Source: Nectonema munidae
Lineage: Eukaryota > Nematomorpha > Nectonematoida > Nectonematidae
Assembly (NCBI GenBank): GCA_030549495.1
Contig: JAUIRK010000879.1
Location: forward strand, 496,001 to 560,000
DNA: 64,000 nt
Direction of reading: 5' to 3'
Positions within the stretch are counted from its first letter, which is position 1; every line of letters starts with the position of its first letter. Shown in pieces: positions 13,101-28,100 of the stretch. The notes below the pieces were generated by a model. It was not told the DNA's origin and ran no database searches. It was given only the letters and a program-made list of their open reading frames with translations. The translations under genes and the position numbers were made by a program.

Positions 13101-16100
13101 TAATGAGGAATATTTTAGTGAGACAATTTCATGAATCATTTATTAAAAAGACTATTTCGACTTTCAGAGTCTTTTTAACTCAAGTCTAGCAGAAAGTGGA
13201 GGGAACGGTTTTTTTGATGTTGTGAGTGAAGATTTATACGTCAATCTGCTAAATCAATAGTCAATCTGCGTAACCTGTTTGAATTAGTTTAACCCATTTA
13301 AGACCAAGCAAAGCAGACGATATCTAAATAACGCAGACGATTTATATTCAAAGTCATTGAAAAAAGCAGATGAAGATGAAATTACTTATGTTCCAAAATA
13401 GGAACATTGGTCGTAAATGGGTTAAAAACAATCACAATGTCGAAATATCCTTTTTAATAAATTTTAATTTTTTTGTATTTATGCGAAAGCCCTGATTATC
13501 TCTGCTTCATCCCGATCAATGAATTTCCGCTTGAAGATCCTTCGTTTGCAGCGGCAGATAATGAAAGAATTTTTATACTTAACAGATTGTTTTATTTTAC
13601 AATGAAATTGATTTAGATAAACGTATTCTATTCTAAATATGTATGTATTTATTAATATATAAATTATTCCACATGTCGTTTGATAAAACAACAAGATTTT
13701 TAGTGAAAAATAGCTGTCAATCAATACTATAAAAGCGTGTAAGTAAATAAGCTTTTCTTAAAATCAAGATGATGATGTTTTAAAATTTCTTGGTTTAGAA
13801 AATTTCTCTTATTTTAAAACGACTTAACACTTTTAAAAAATAAATTGCACAAAGTTTAAATCACAGGTACTCCTAAAAGATATCAAATATTCCTTAACAT
13901 TACACAAAATTTATCGAAAAGAACACTTTACTTTATGTGAGTTTGCAAAATCATCTTTGTAATTTTATTTTATTATAATTTGTCTTTATCCGATTGTTCT
14001 TATCATTTTTTAAAATCTCTTTAATGATTGCAATTTTATCCATTTTTAGAGTTTTTTTTAGTAAATAAATTTTTTTAGTGCACAACTATGTCTTTTGAAA
14101 AGGTTTCTCACTCTATTTTGTATGATTTCTTTATAACATTTGAAAATTGTAATCGTGATCAAATTTCTATACTGAGACAACTAATTTTTTTTGACTATTT
14201 CGAAAAATAAGTAAATTTTTGATAAAAATTTTTTTTTGACTTTTTTAAAAAATTTGTTTTGTAAAAATGACCTTTATATTTTCACTTGCTTACAAAGCGA
14301 CTTTTATCTCATATAAAAATATACCCATGAAGTTGTGTTGAGTTATAAAATAAAAAATTTGGAAAGTATTAGTTGTATATTTTATTTTACATAAACTTTT
14401 GAATAAAGAATTTTACTTTTTTTTATATCCTTTTTAAAAAAAATATTATTTTATTTTTATTCTTTTACTCTTAACTCATTATGTCCCAATGCTCCCATTT
14501 GAGAACATAAGTAATTTCATCTTCGTCTGCTTTTTTCAATGACTCTGAATATAAATCGTTTGCGTTTTTTTAGATATCGTCTGATTTCTATGGTACTTAA
14601 TGGGTTAAAAATGAGCGAAAAATGATGGCTTCATGCCAACAAAGAACCAATTAAATCCCTTAGTGGCCAATTGTTGTTTAGTGGCATTCAATTTCTTCTC
14701 TATTTAATCAGCCACTTCGTATTTCAAGTGAAATAGGCTTTAAAGATTTAAAAAATCTCATTAATTTTTGAATAAAAAATAGATTTTTCTTTTTTGTCGA
14801 AAATTATGCAATATGCTGCTTTTGTGCATGCTTTTACATAATGATATATTTTACAAAGTTTTTGTGAATTTTCTTGAAAAAATTGCTTATCGATAAAAAG
14901 CTCTAAACCCAGTTTTGCCCAAAAAAACAAGATATTTTTTCCCCAATCCTGATTATTGCATATGCCTGGGTACTTTTTTTAAATTTATTTATTTAAAGAA
15001 TAAAATTTCATAAAAAAGATGGCAAAAACAATTTCCAGGATATACTTGAGGCAGATCCATGAAAATCATTACGATAAATAGATTGAAATAAATTTGAGGA
15101 ATACAAGCAAATCGAAGATCTTCAAAGGGAAATCAAATTCCACCGAGATGAACTTAACTTAACAATGATTACAGACTCATAAAAATAAAAGTAGTATAAA
15201 AGGAATACGTTCGATTGGTAAAGTTGGAATATACTGCTTCCTACATTTATCATTCTGCTTTTCAGCGTTAAACCAAAAAAAGATAAAAAGACGCCACATA
15301 ACAAAAATGAAAAAGAGGTCAAGGCTAATAAAGAATCCGCGCTTGAATCTGAAGCTACCAAAAAGGCTTTTAAGGAAGCGAGTGTTCGAATCGAAGAGAA
15401 GGAAGAAAATGAGACTATTGCTGTTTCCTGCGGCATTGACGATGGCAGTCATGTGGAATCTGTCATTCCCTCCCCTCCAAGGTTTACTTTGTCTATTTAT
15501 CATGATTTTGTTTCTCACTCTTATAATTCCTTGTTTTTTTCGGTTCTTTAGGAAAAGCAAACGTTTGATTTATTATTATTATCAAAATCTTATATTCGGT
15601 ATAAATTGGTTAACAACTGTAATTCTAAGGATTCATAGAAATTTGATATTGCTATATACTAGTGATCCGTAATCATTAAAGGAATTATCTCTAATCTCTC
15701 AGCTTTTTCGAAAATTCCATATCCTAACGGGTGTATTCATTTGTTAATGCTCTTCAATTTGGTAAATATCTCCATTTTTACAAATCTTTTGCCATTGGAC
15801 GAAAATTTTTTTTCAAAAATTTCATACTGGGTGAGTATTGGAAAATGTAGAGTTATTCTTACCCTGGAGTAAAAATTATTTTTTCTTTGTCTTAGAATCA
15901 TCAAGCAAAATTTCAGAGCTTTTTGATTTCAATGAAATGTAACAATGAAAAAATTTTTTAAAAGAAAAGATAAATGACTAAGTGAAACAAAAAGCTAAAT
16001 CATGTTAGTTCTGAAAAATAAGATGCATTCATTCAATCAATCAATATCCGTAATGGAGTAAGAAATATTCTTCCTTACTCTTCTTTAAGCTTATATTACT

Positions 16101-19100
16101 CTTGCTCCTTGAAAATCCTCTTACTTTCGAGCCCTGAATTTCACCCCATTTATGTAATAAAATCTTTTTCCACCTAAATTTAATTTACATTGTAAAATTG
16201 TCTAATCCGTAAAACCTCGAATATGTGTCTCCTCGGCGTCTAATGTGAGTATGCAAGGTTTTGAGTACATGTATTTTATCTTTTGTTCAATATATACCTT
16301 TTTATCTTCAAAACGGAAACATTAAATTAGTTTCAACATTTAAAGCTACCTTAAAAATACATTTAAAAAATATTTATTTTAAAAATGAAAAACATATTCC
16401 ATTAAATTAATTAAAATAGTTTGAAATTTACTAAAATTGCTAGCATAATTTTTTGATACCGTTTTGAAGATATGAATGACAGATCCATGTAAAACACTGT
16501 CATTCAATATTAAAATATCTTAGCAAAATTTTTTAGATTTATATATTTTTTTTTATAATTTTAAAAATAATACAAACATGATGGAAATTTCAAAAGCAAA
16601 TAGAAATTTCACCTGTGCTTGCCTTAACACATGTGCTTCCCCTGACAAAAACAAAAAAACAGTAACATACACTAAAAAGCCGCTACTAAGATATATTTGT
16701 TGCCACGTTAGAAAAAAACTAATTAAAGATTTGAAAAAACACTACCAAAATAAAGGAATAACTTGTTGGTCTAAAAAAACAAAAATATGGGACGAACTGA
16801 GAATAATGGTTTAGAAGTAAATTATATGCTGCAGTGTATATTATATATACATTATGTTTAGAGAAAAAAATCATATAAAAATATGCATAGTAAGTAATAG
16901 ATAAATTTTGCAATGAATAAGAAAGAAGGTATTTTGTTAATCAGATTGAGAAGAATAGTTTTTTTGGAGAGATTTTATTGATTAAAGATTTTATAAGATC
17001 TTATTGATATTTTAATGATTTCATCGATATTTGATATTGATGGTAGAGTTAATATTGATTAAAAAAAAATTTATTTTTTTATATACAAGTTTTTTTAATA
17101 TAGAGATGTTATTGTTATTGATGATAGAGTTAAAGTTATTATTCTTATATCAAATTTGCATTTCTCTAGAAACAAGAGAAAAGCGGGAAATGAAAGCAAT
17201 GAGACACTGCAAACAATCAAAAAGGTTAAAAAGACTAAAACAAAAAAAAGCAAACCTCGCTCACACGTTCCAATTTCACCAAAAAAAAGTTCCGACAAAA
17301 AGGAAGAAATTATAGGCGAAAATTTGATTTCGGATTCACATGAGGGAGATGGGGCAAATGAATCTTTCAAAAAACTCACTTCCACTCGGCCTGAACAATT
17401 TAGGTATTCATTCTTACAAATTCAGCTAGCCTTCAAAATTTGTTCAATGAAAAAAACCTAAAAATAGTAAAATTTTGGGAAAAAATTATCCTAGATGCAG
17501 ACAATTTTCTGTTTTCTGAGTTGTTTTACATCAAATAACTTATTCTCGTTTACTTTTTCCAGAATCAAAAGGCCTAAAGTGATGAACAGATTTTTCGCAT
17601 GATATCTGCAATTCTTTTAATTTTATGAATTGTGTTTTTTCTAACAAACTCGCTACTTCATATTTTGAAGAATTGAGTAACGGTGAAAATTTTACAAATT
17701 GATAACCAAGATGATTTTTGAGATAGATATAACAATATATTTACAATTCCCCCACACGTCTTATTACTATTTAATGAAAACAAAGTTGCAATACATTGAA
17801 ACCCAGGCAGTGGGGGATCCAGAAATCTTTTGTGGGGGGGGGGGGGGGGGGGGTATACTAATATTATCAAAATATTTTACACATTTTATTAGGGAAGAAA
17901 TTTGAAAACGTATGTAAAATAAGTGATTAAAATTATATTACAAAGTCTTTTCTTCTTTCTTTTTGCTTTGAAAATCGATCAGTGTCTTCATCAATTTTGA
18001 TTTCTATTTTAGGGTGGACTCCAACCTTAACTCTGGCTGTAAATACTTAGATACCCACCTCTTATTTCCGGCTTCGACTATAGAAAGGAAGCCTCTTTTT
18101 TTTAAAATAAAAAAACTTTTTTTCATTTTTAAAATACTTATAAAAATCCGACTCTAACTTCGATTTCCTTAGAGTGTGGCAGTGTAACTCCACAATTATG
18201 TTTAAAACTGTAATTTTTTTTCTTCTTGAAATTTCTATACTATCACAGCTTAATAAATATAGCTCCCTATTTCAAAATACTCATCATTTATTCCTATTAT
18301 CCTATTTTTTCTTAATATTTTGTGCATGTTCCCTGATATCTGTGGTTTCAATTTATGCTCTTGTTCTCTTTTCTGAGGGATTATTTTGCTTGGAGGACGC
18401 CCTACAAACATCTCTGAAAGTCTTACCCTACAGTTCATTTTGTGTATGCTTGCTCAGTCGGAGGCATTTAAGAAGTTCTTGGAGGCGGAATAAAACTCAA
18501 ACTGGCTAGTATCAACAAAATTTTTTAATAAAACATTTGTAGTTTTTTGATTTCACTATTTTTTAGCCTTGAAGAAAATTGTACATAAAAACAAATGATA
18601 ATAAAATAGTTACAAAGTTTCATTCTATCCAGCGTAAAGTGTAACCGAGTTCAAGATTTTATTAGAAATGAACTCGGAGTGAGAGTGAGAGTCTAGGATT
18701 TTGTTGCAATCACACTACAACAAGTTATTCAAAAAAACAGGAGATGATTATTTATCAAAAATCTGGGCATTAAAGCGTTTTAAATAAAGAAATTGTTCCT
18801 GCCATTTAAAGATAACGGTGATATCAAATGGTTTAAAGTCGTATCGCCATCCATTACTATATTCGATAGAACTATTCTATAGGAAGCTAATTTAAATTTA
18901 TTTCTTGTAGTGAGAATGAAACAGTTGAACAAGAGGAAGAAAAGGTATTTTAAAATGTTTTTTTGTTAACGCAACCAACATTGAAAACAAAATTCATTTG
19001 TTTTAGTTTTTCCCCTGCGAAACCATTGATGATGACGATGATGATGCTGATGATGAAAATGTTAAGTTTGTAAAGAAGTTGCCATTAACTCACAATATCT

Positions 19101-22100
19101 TTGACAGCTTGAAGTCGTCTTCCTCTGGCCTAGCCACAACACACTCATCAGCCTCTTCTCTGAGCTCTGACAAAGTACGCTATTTTTTTTATATAACTAC
19201 AAGGCATAGCTTGATTTTCCATTTGTTCAAAGTTATCCTCAAAACTAAACAGGAATAAAATTCACACATAAATTTCACATAAAATATAAACATGCGCCAA
19301 GATCTGTGAATGCTTCATTCAATTTTTTAAATAATGAATACCTAAGTGCTTTTAGCCTTAATATTTTAGAAAAATGTAATGAAATGTGAAAATTCTTCGT
19401 TTTACGAATCCTCACTTCCTCCATTCAACTATGACGATTCAAAAGATGTCAATGTTTTCACGGAATTGGAAAATTGTTTCGTTGAGTAAGGATGGAATTT
19501 TTATTTATCTTTGATACTTTCAACACCAGTCTCTTTCTTTGTGTGAATAGGAAGAGAAATTCACCTGAGTTCATCGACCTTGATTCGCCCCCTCCTCCCA
19601 AAACTCCGAGTCCATCGCGTTTAAGTGGAGATAGCATTGATCTAAATGGAGAGACAATGGAGGAGTATGAACACGCGCTCATTTCACAAGGTGAAGGATG
19701 CTCTATTCTCACACATCAGGGAAACAAAATGATATCAACGAGTCCTACTCTTCCAATCAAAAATGTTTCCCACACGTCAATCAATACAGGTAAGAAAATA
19801 GTCCATTTAATTCGCTCTCTTTAAACATATCATCATTAAACCGTTTTTAATTGCTATTTTTATTTGTTTACTCAATTAATTTTTTGTACTTATATATTTT
19901 TAACTCTTCTTATCTAATTATATAATAAAATTGGAATTTTATAAAATCAAATTTTGTTGAGTTAAAAATGTTAAAATATTCATTCAACAAAAATATGCTG
20001 TTTTTGCGAGCCTTGAACTTGATGCTTTGACGCTAAAAACACAACTGAACAAATAATTAAAAATAAATTTTATTTTAATTACTTTTACTATCAAACCTGA
20101 TTCAACAGGATATCAAGATGGGAAAGCCGTCGCATATAACAGACCTTTTTGTTATAATATATCACATTTTTTTTCAATTTCAGAACCTTTCCTCAACAAA
20201 ATTTTATTTTTTTTAATATGCCCATTTTCAAAATTTTGTGAATCCCCAATCTGAAATATTCTTATATGGACAACTCTAAAAAATATTTTGGAGTCCATGG
20301 TTGTCCACATGAATTATAAACATTGATCTAAATGAAACTTAAATATTTGACTGTCTAAGTTCTTGCTTTTGTGTATTAGGTGGTCTCAGGAAGCATAGTC
20401 TTGAAGCTTCCTTTCTCATATTTTGATATAAGTTTTGAAAATTACAGTGTCATTAGAGCGAAATGTGTGTATAACTTGTAATAAGTTGATATTAAGTGAG
20501 TTTTACTTTATCTTAGTTATACCTGGAAACCTCGTTGTGAACGCACTCCTCCTTCATATCCCCGCTTGTAAAACTTTTGGAATGCTTTATTTATTTCCAA
20601 AAGCAGCCTTTTTATTAAACAGAACTATAAAAAAATAAGAATAAACAACAAAAATTAAAATCCTTTCAAAGTTTCCTTTTTAGAGATGAATTTCTCGATT
20701 TTTGATACACATCCCAATAATCGTGATGAAACCATGCATCTCGTTGCAGAAATTTATTCAACGCAGAAGCTGTTGCAAATGTTTAACGCAGTCACCACTG
20801 GCTTTTTCATTTGGGGTAAATTTCCGAGGGACTGATTACTTCATATCCTGATCTGTGAGAGGTGCAGTGTTCATTACGCAATCATCAACGGCAATTGACT
20901 CATTAAAGTCCGTTGGTGTTTTGACTCCGATTGCAGATACACCCTTCTGAGTGAGCAGAATATTTTCGTTGAAATTCTGTCTGTAACTTCGAAAAAACCA
21001 CCACCTTTCAAACAATTTGCAATAGTTTAAATATTAAGTTATTGTGAATCCTGTTGAACAAGGTCTAATGCATCCAAAACAAGCAGTCTTATTCCTCACC
21101 GCCATTATTATCAATTTGTCAACGAGAAAGCTTGTTTAATACGATGTCTTGCCTTTCTTATATGCGCTGATCCTTCAAATGTGTACAAGAAGTTGTGTAT
21201 GAGACTATAAGAGTGGCTTTAGAGCTGCTTATTGGCCAATGTGTCACTCATCGTCAACTATGCTTCACTGAAATTATGATTTTTCTCCTGTAAGACAGAC
21301 CAACGCATACTTATCTAGATTATCAGCATTGGATACAACTTTTGGCATCTTTTAATTAATCAACCCCCAACTGTCAGTATAAATCAAAAACGGATCAATC
21401 GTGTACGTGATTAAGAAATTCAAAGTTCGTTGTAACTAAATTTTTTCACAGCATTTTTTGTTTGAGGCAAACCCTTAGCAGGTATCATACAGAGGCTTCG
21501 CAATAAGCCAGTTCATTGAAAAAAAGTTACATTGTTTACATTGCGAGAATCTAGATGGTAGTATCCAAGAGTTTTGTCTAAGTGATTTCTCAGTATTCAT
21601 GGTGCCATCTTTTCCACCATTATATTTCTACTTCAGGATGCTTACTTTAGTTTAAAAATCTTTTTCTTCATCATCTTCCGTTTGCCGGTAAAAAGGTATG
21701 GTCTATATTCTGGCTAGCGAAGGTCGACCAGAAGTTTGCAGCGATTTCTCCATCTTCCCCTCATCTTAGCTTCTTCAACCTTGCGATTTTTCTTCTCTAT
21801 ATTCAGGTCTTCTTTGGTCACCTCTCTTCACTTTTCCATTAACATTTTCATTTCTTAGTCCTTGATTTTGTTAATTCTAACTAAATTGCATAGAAATGAA
21901 AAGAAGCTAAAAATTATTAAAGTGCCTCCAGCTTTTATAAAATAGATGTTTGTTACGTGCGACATAAGAGAGAAAGATTTATTGTAATGAAGATCTTTAA
22001 CTGATACAAATTGTTTTTGGATCTCCAGGTAGTTGGCCTGTGGAATCAAGGATCTCTGGACTGATGAGTAGTTTTGAAGGATCTTTGGTTGTTCCAATAC

Positions 22101-25100
22101 TACGGAGTTTGCCTTTTTCTTCTTATTATGGCTTATGTTATTGGTTTGTATGTAATACAGTGAGATATATGTTAAGGCATTAAAGTTACAATGTTCTTCT
22201 ACAGTAGATTCTATAAAATATTATTTAAATCATGTGCATCACAGTTTCAACTCATTCATTTTTCAAAAATTACGAAAGATACCTAACATTTTATTTATTT
22301 TTTTATTTATAAAAAAACAGCATAAAATATAGATAGTAAGAATAACAATATAAAGTAACAAACCAAAACGTTATGAACTATTAGTAAAAATATATATAGT
22401 AAAAAATAAATGCCATAGGCAGATGGCCTAGTGGTAGGAGCGTAGCGTATTGATCCAGGTGGTCTGGGTTCGATTACCAATCGTTACTATCATTACCATT
22501 TGTCCAGCTATGCAAGTTTATTCTTCCCTATGGATGCGATGACGACAATTAAAAAAATATATATATTTATGCAATTTCAAAGATACTTTATTCAAAAGGA
22601 ACTCAAAATAAAAAAACTTTATAAGCGTTATTGCAAAAAAGATGTCTCCCTGTGTCCCTGACCAATATATAATATTATTAATATGTCCTACGTTTAACAC
22701 TAGAACAGCCAACTGCGTCACTTGACTCTTTTTGAATTCCTATATTTTTTTATCTCGATAAGATTGGATATTAAAATTTTCAGAGTTCTAACAATCTTTG
22801 ACAATATTTGCATTTTTCAAATGTTTTACTTATTGTAATCGTGCATACAAGGTGATAGTTATAACTAGAAATTGTAAATTCTCTTATCATCACTAGGCAT
22901 ACACTGTGTCAAAGTGTACCATGAGGCTTGAATTAGCTTCTAGTTAGTGGTAGATAAAGATCATCAAAGCTAAGCGTTGAAGGCTAGTTGGTTGATGCTC
23001 CCGCACAGCTACTAGACGCCAGTTCAAACCTTATAGTTTGAACACAAAAGTGGAACTTATGAGGCTTCAATGACCGAAACCGGTCTTTCACACAGTTTAC
23101 GCTTAGTGATGATGATCCCAGACAAAAGACCTTACAATTTTTAGTTTTAAATGTTTTGTTTTATTTTTATTTTCAATAAAAAATTTTCTTTGTCTCTTTT
23201 TTCCAATCAAATTTAAAGTAATTCCTTGTTTTGCTTCAGGTGACTCTTCTGTGTGTTTTGGTAAGGAAATTTTGTTTCTTCTTGTGTTAAGGGGGTATCT
23301 TTTCATCTACTGGTAAATGGTAGAGTGGTAGTTTGTGAATATTAATGCCTCTTCTTTTTATCCAAATGGAATACTGGTCTCCCAGTTAATGGAAAATACT
23401 CATTGAAAATAAGGAAAAGTTTTATTTTAAAGTGTTAATGAAATCTTTTTACTGAGTATTTTTGCTCTTACTGAGAGTATATTCCGTAAACTGATATGTC
23501 CATAATTTTTTTATCAATTTAATTTTTTTAAATAATAATAATAATAATGTTTTATATTAAATATTAGCTAAAGATGATGATTTGGAATGTGAGAGCGTGA
23601 CAGATGATGATGATGATGATAAAATGAATGACGAATTTCTCGTAAAAACAGAAGAAACAGCATTTCCAAGTAACAGCTCGCTTGTGTCTTCAGAGTCCAG
23701 TGAAAAACTTCTGGACGATGATGCCCCACTCTCGCTGTATAGTAGGAGTTCTAGGAAGTCAAAAAAAAGTACGCAGGAATTCTTTATATATATTGTATAT
23801 CTAATCTTATTCCATTTCTCTCACCCATTGATATCATACGATAATATGTAACAGCTTTTAATTTCTTTTGTAAAATATAAAAAAACATTCTTTTTTTGAA
23901 ATATTTTTGAAAGCATTAACTTTCCATTTATGAAATCAATGGAAAAAATTTTCTTGGCCCAGAGATTTCTCTTTATCCTATTAAAGCAAAGTGTATCAGT
24001 TAGTAATTAACTAACTAACTAACTAGTCGTAGTTTCAAAGTGAATACAAGATTATTGTGAATAAATTTTATATCATTTGCTCAGCAGTAACGATGAATAA
24101 GTAGTTTACCTCCATGTCTGGTACTATTTGCTCCAATTGGCTTGAGGCCGCGTCTTTGAAGGAAATTTATGCTGGCTTTAAATGTTCCCTCCACTTTTCT
24201 AACAAACTTATACTCACATCTACAGAGTGCATCCTCATGTACAAGGAATCTAAGATCATCCTATTGATATATTCGACAGCTGTGATTAAAAGTTGTAAAC
24301 AATAGAGTACTGTTACATTTATGGCGGTTTTTAAAATGAGTCATTCTTATAGACATGCATACAAAAATGAACAATAAAAAATTACGTAAGGTTACTACCG
24401 GTTCTTTGTATTGTGCCTCGTTATCATTGGTTATAACTGTTCTTCCATTTCTACTTTTCCAACAGTGGGTCTACCTCCTTTCAGTTATGGCACAAATCTT
24501 ATGAGATTATGTCTGTTGTTATATCTAGGCTTGCATTGCGTAGTAATGGCGATTAATACAATTTCATTATGTGATTTAATCTCTTTTAAACGATAAAACC
24601 GCTGCCATTTTAACTGAATGGAATGTGCATTACAAAAAAATTACACATTTATAATTAAAAGCGCCTTTCAAAATTAATAATGTTAAAACAGCGTTTCTTC
24701 ATAGATGATTAAGTATAGCTACGATAAAGAACTTCCCTTAACTTCTTTTAAATCATTGTCTGCTTTGGGCCAATAAAAATGAGTTAATTCCTAGACCTAA
24801 GTCCTAAAAATATTTTCGAACAATTTACACATGACTAACTCAATATATGTGTGTAAGTAGCAATAATATAAAGATTATATAAGATGTGTGTTCGCTTTTC
24901 GGTGTTATCGATCTTGTTTGGTAACTTTTCATTGCTAAAAAGAGAGAGAGCAATCAATGCACTAACCAATTCCATTCGTATGAACCAGATATGTTGAAAA
25001 TTCGTGAGAATAAATTTTGTTAATTAAGATAATTCAATATTTACCTCGATGGTCCACACACGCTTTAGCAAAGCCCTGAGATAAAGTCTGAAAACAAATA

Positions 25101-28100
25101 GCTCTTGATTTGTCCTGCTTATATTACATAAAAGTTTGCATCTATTTTATAGCAAACTTTCTTCCCTTTTTTTAAACTATTTTTGTCTTTCTTAACTTTT
25201 ATGTTAGAGTCCTATATATTTCAAATTTCAATGTCTAGGTACAAAATAAGTTGGCTTTTCTGGTGTTAAATGCGTGTGTCATAAAAATTCGATCGCATGT
25301 TTGATCTGTCTGATTAACAAATTATTTAAGCATGCCTGAGAACATTTGATTTGCTAAGGAGAGTGTGGGTGTTGTGTGATTGCCAAAATAGTGCGGGAAA
25401 ACATTTGGAAAATTAGTTAGAGTCAAAGTTGAGTTCTCGAATAATTCAGTATCGAATAAACGAAGTCTTATCGTATTACCGATTAGTCTTTGATGCAGGT
25501 CTTTCTATGCGGTGGTCAGTAGGCAGAGACACTTTTCACCTTGGAATAACAAATATTGGGCCGGCTCAACCAAGAATTATTTTCCCTAATGACTTACAAG
25601 TGATCCGTTTTGTAGTTAGGGTATAAAATCTTCGCTTAATGATAAGCCTTTTTGCTATCATGCAGTTGTTTCAATTATAATATCCAAATCTTACGACATC
25701 CTTAAAATTTTTGGGGGGAGCGAATTTTTTTTTAATTTCCAAATTTTATTATAAGAGAATTTATGCTCAATGAATACACTACCATTATTACCCGACATTA
25801 TACTTGCACTGTAAGCTTGTAATCCAAACATAACTGTGGGTAACTGCACTGATTTTATCAAGTCAAATGACCTTTCTTTTAATTCTGATTGCATTACTAC
25901 GTTCTAGCTCTCTGGTTTTGAAACTCGCGTCCGCAGTGCCCTATGGGATCGAGAAGGCCTAATTTTATAGATGTAAGCGTGCATTTTTCTTAAGGGCTTA
26001 TAAAGTGAAATATGACAAAAACTCATACTTCACATTTGGTTTTACTGCATTAAAATCTTGTGTGGAAAAGGAACACAAGCATTTTGTGTTATGAAGTGTT
26101 AGCATTCACTTTTATAGCCCGGCAAGTTAAGCCTGCACCAGAAGTGAAGCACTTGAATTCAATAAACAAAACTATTGACTATTTTAAACATCAAGATGAA
26201 CGATTTCACAAATCCAGGTTTGATAACATAGGAATGTTTTTGCAGAATATTAAGTAGTTTCAAAACAATAACTGCTTTCAAAAAATCCCACTACATGGGA
26301 GAATAGTTGATATTACCTTACTCCAAAGATATCACATATTGAATGTGCTAAGGATTTCTGAACCTATAAAGTTGAAGTATATCATCTTCCTGTCAAACGA
26401 TACCTTTAAAAGGCTAATAAGAGAGATATCTGAGGACATGATATCAGAGTTGGTTTTATTGATTCGGAATTCGCTTTTCAACTTTTTTGTAATTCAGCTT
26501 AATGAAACGACGGATGCTACGAACTTAGCTCAGCTTTGCGTTTACGTACCATATGTATATGACGAGCACCTGTTAGACAATTTTTTGTTTTGCAAAACTC
26601 TTAGTAGTAGAACCACTGCAAGAGAAATATTTGACAAGGTAGACAATTTTTTACAACAATTTTTTTTTGGCAATTTCAATTAAGTAAAACACATTAGTAT
26701 ATTTAATCAAATATGTTGTGCAATACCATCCTTACAAAATTGTATCCCCGTACTTAGTTCAACCTTAAAAATCTTTCGTGAAGATTATATATACTTTTAT
26801 TGAACTTATATTTATCTTATATATATATATCTCTTTATTAGCATAATCGAGGTTTTTTTCGCTATGCATTATGTAAACATTTTTAAAATTAACGTTTCTA
26901 CGGGCAGATTATCTACACATACTAGGTATGCTCCTGAAAATAATAGCTTATGATTGTGATGCAGAATACTGTAGCTTTTAAATCTTTTTTAAGTTTCTTT
27001 TGTCTCTTTTTTCAATAATATCTGCAGTAAATCTTTATTTTTCGTCATTACACTCTTTTGGGAGTTTTTAAAATTCAATCATTTGGTCGTTTTTAAATTT
27101 TACAGATTGTATCACCAGGATACTAAATAAATATAGGTTCTAAATTTTTAGGATTTTTTTTAAATAATATCCAAAATTATGAAAAAGTATTTTGATGTCT
27201 CACTGCGAAGAACTTTAAATGTTTTTTTTTAATTATTTTTTGATGCAGAGGACAACAACAAATCTCCCAATACATTCTCCCAACAGGTATTCAGTAATGA
27301 AATACCTGCAAGCAAGAAAGTTTCTAGAAAAGCCACTAATCTTGTTTCAGAATCAACGTAACGATTGCCTTTTCCTTACATCTCTTTCTGCTATGAGTTT
27401 TTTTCCTTAGGATAAGTATTGAAACAGACATTCCAGAATTTGAAGCTACTCAGCCTGAAGAGCAAAGCAACAACAATCAATGCAAATTAATCGTTGAAAC
27501 TCAAGGCTCAGTCGTCATAGTAAGATTTTAGATTGGGAGGTTGTTTAGATCTTGGGTTCGAGCGAGCTTTAAGCCTTCTTTGCTCATAGTTCAATTGGAA
27601 GGGCACTTTTCTCCTTTCTTGATGAAAACACTCCAAAGTCTCGCACCTTTGTCTATATAACAGAATTTATGAGATGTTTGGAACTTAATTTTTGGAAGCA
27701 TTTGTTCATGAAATTATTTCGTCCCTTTTCCAAAATTAATTGATGCTGTTTAATTTTTTAAATCCAACACTTTTATAATATATTGACATTAAAAAGAATA
27801 TTTTAATGTTCAACTATACTTGTTCTTGCTTCTTACAATAATCTATATCAATGTTTTTGTTGTAAAATTCAGTGAGCGTTGATAAATTTGTAAAAATAAA
27901 ATACGTATGAAATAGTTGTACAATAATTTATCGATTTTTGATCAATAAAACGAAGCCGTGCACAAACATATTCATCCGCTGAAATTTTTGCAATACATGA
28001 AACAATAATATATGGTGGGGTGAGTAAATAACCTAACCCTAACCCTTTAAGTCAATAATAAAAAGAGAGACTTGCGCAAATTTTCTTCAGTTTTTATTCT

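Noticed and set aside
15122-15672. Long open frames on both strands around TAF3 exon 6
   Set aside because: They overlap the exon in other frames; the Lys/Glu-rich exon with matching phases explains them.
16578-16814. Cys/Lys-rich 78-codon frame in TAF3 intron 6
   Set aside because: No family match, no splice signals, and frames of this length are expected by chance over 64 kb.
20684-20835. Possible TAF3 exon after CCTTTTTAG reading EMNFSIFDTHPNN
   Set aside because: The frame has no TAF3-like composition, lacks a good donor before its stop, and lies at the edge of a Tigger-like fossil read on the other strand.
22421-22480. A tRNA gene
   Set aside because: A- and B-box-like words are present, but I could not build a full cloverleaf with acceptor stem and there is no T-run terminator at the right place. 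A SINE head is more likely.
28029-28046. Interstitial telomere
   Set aside because: Only two to three AACCCT units.
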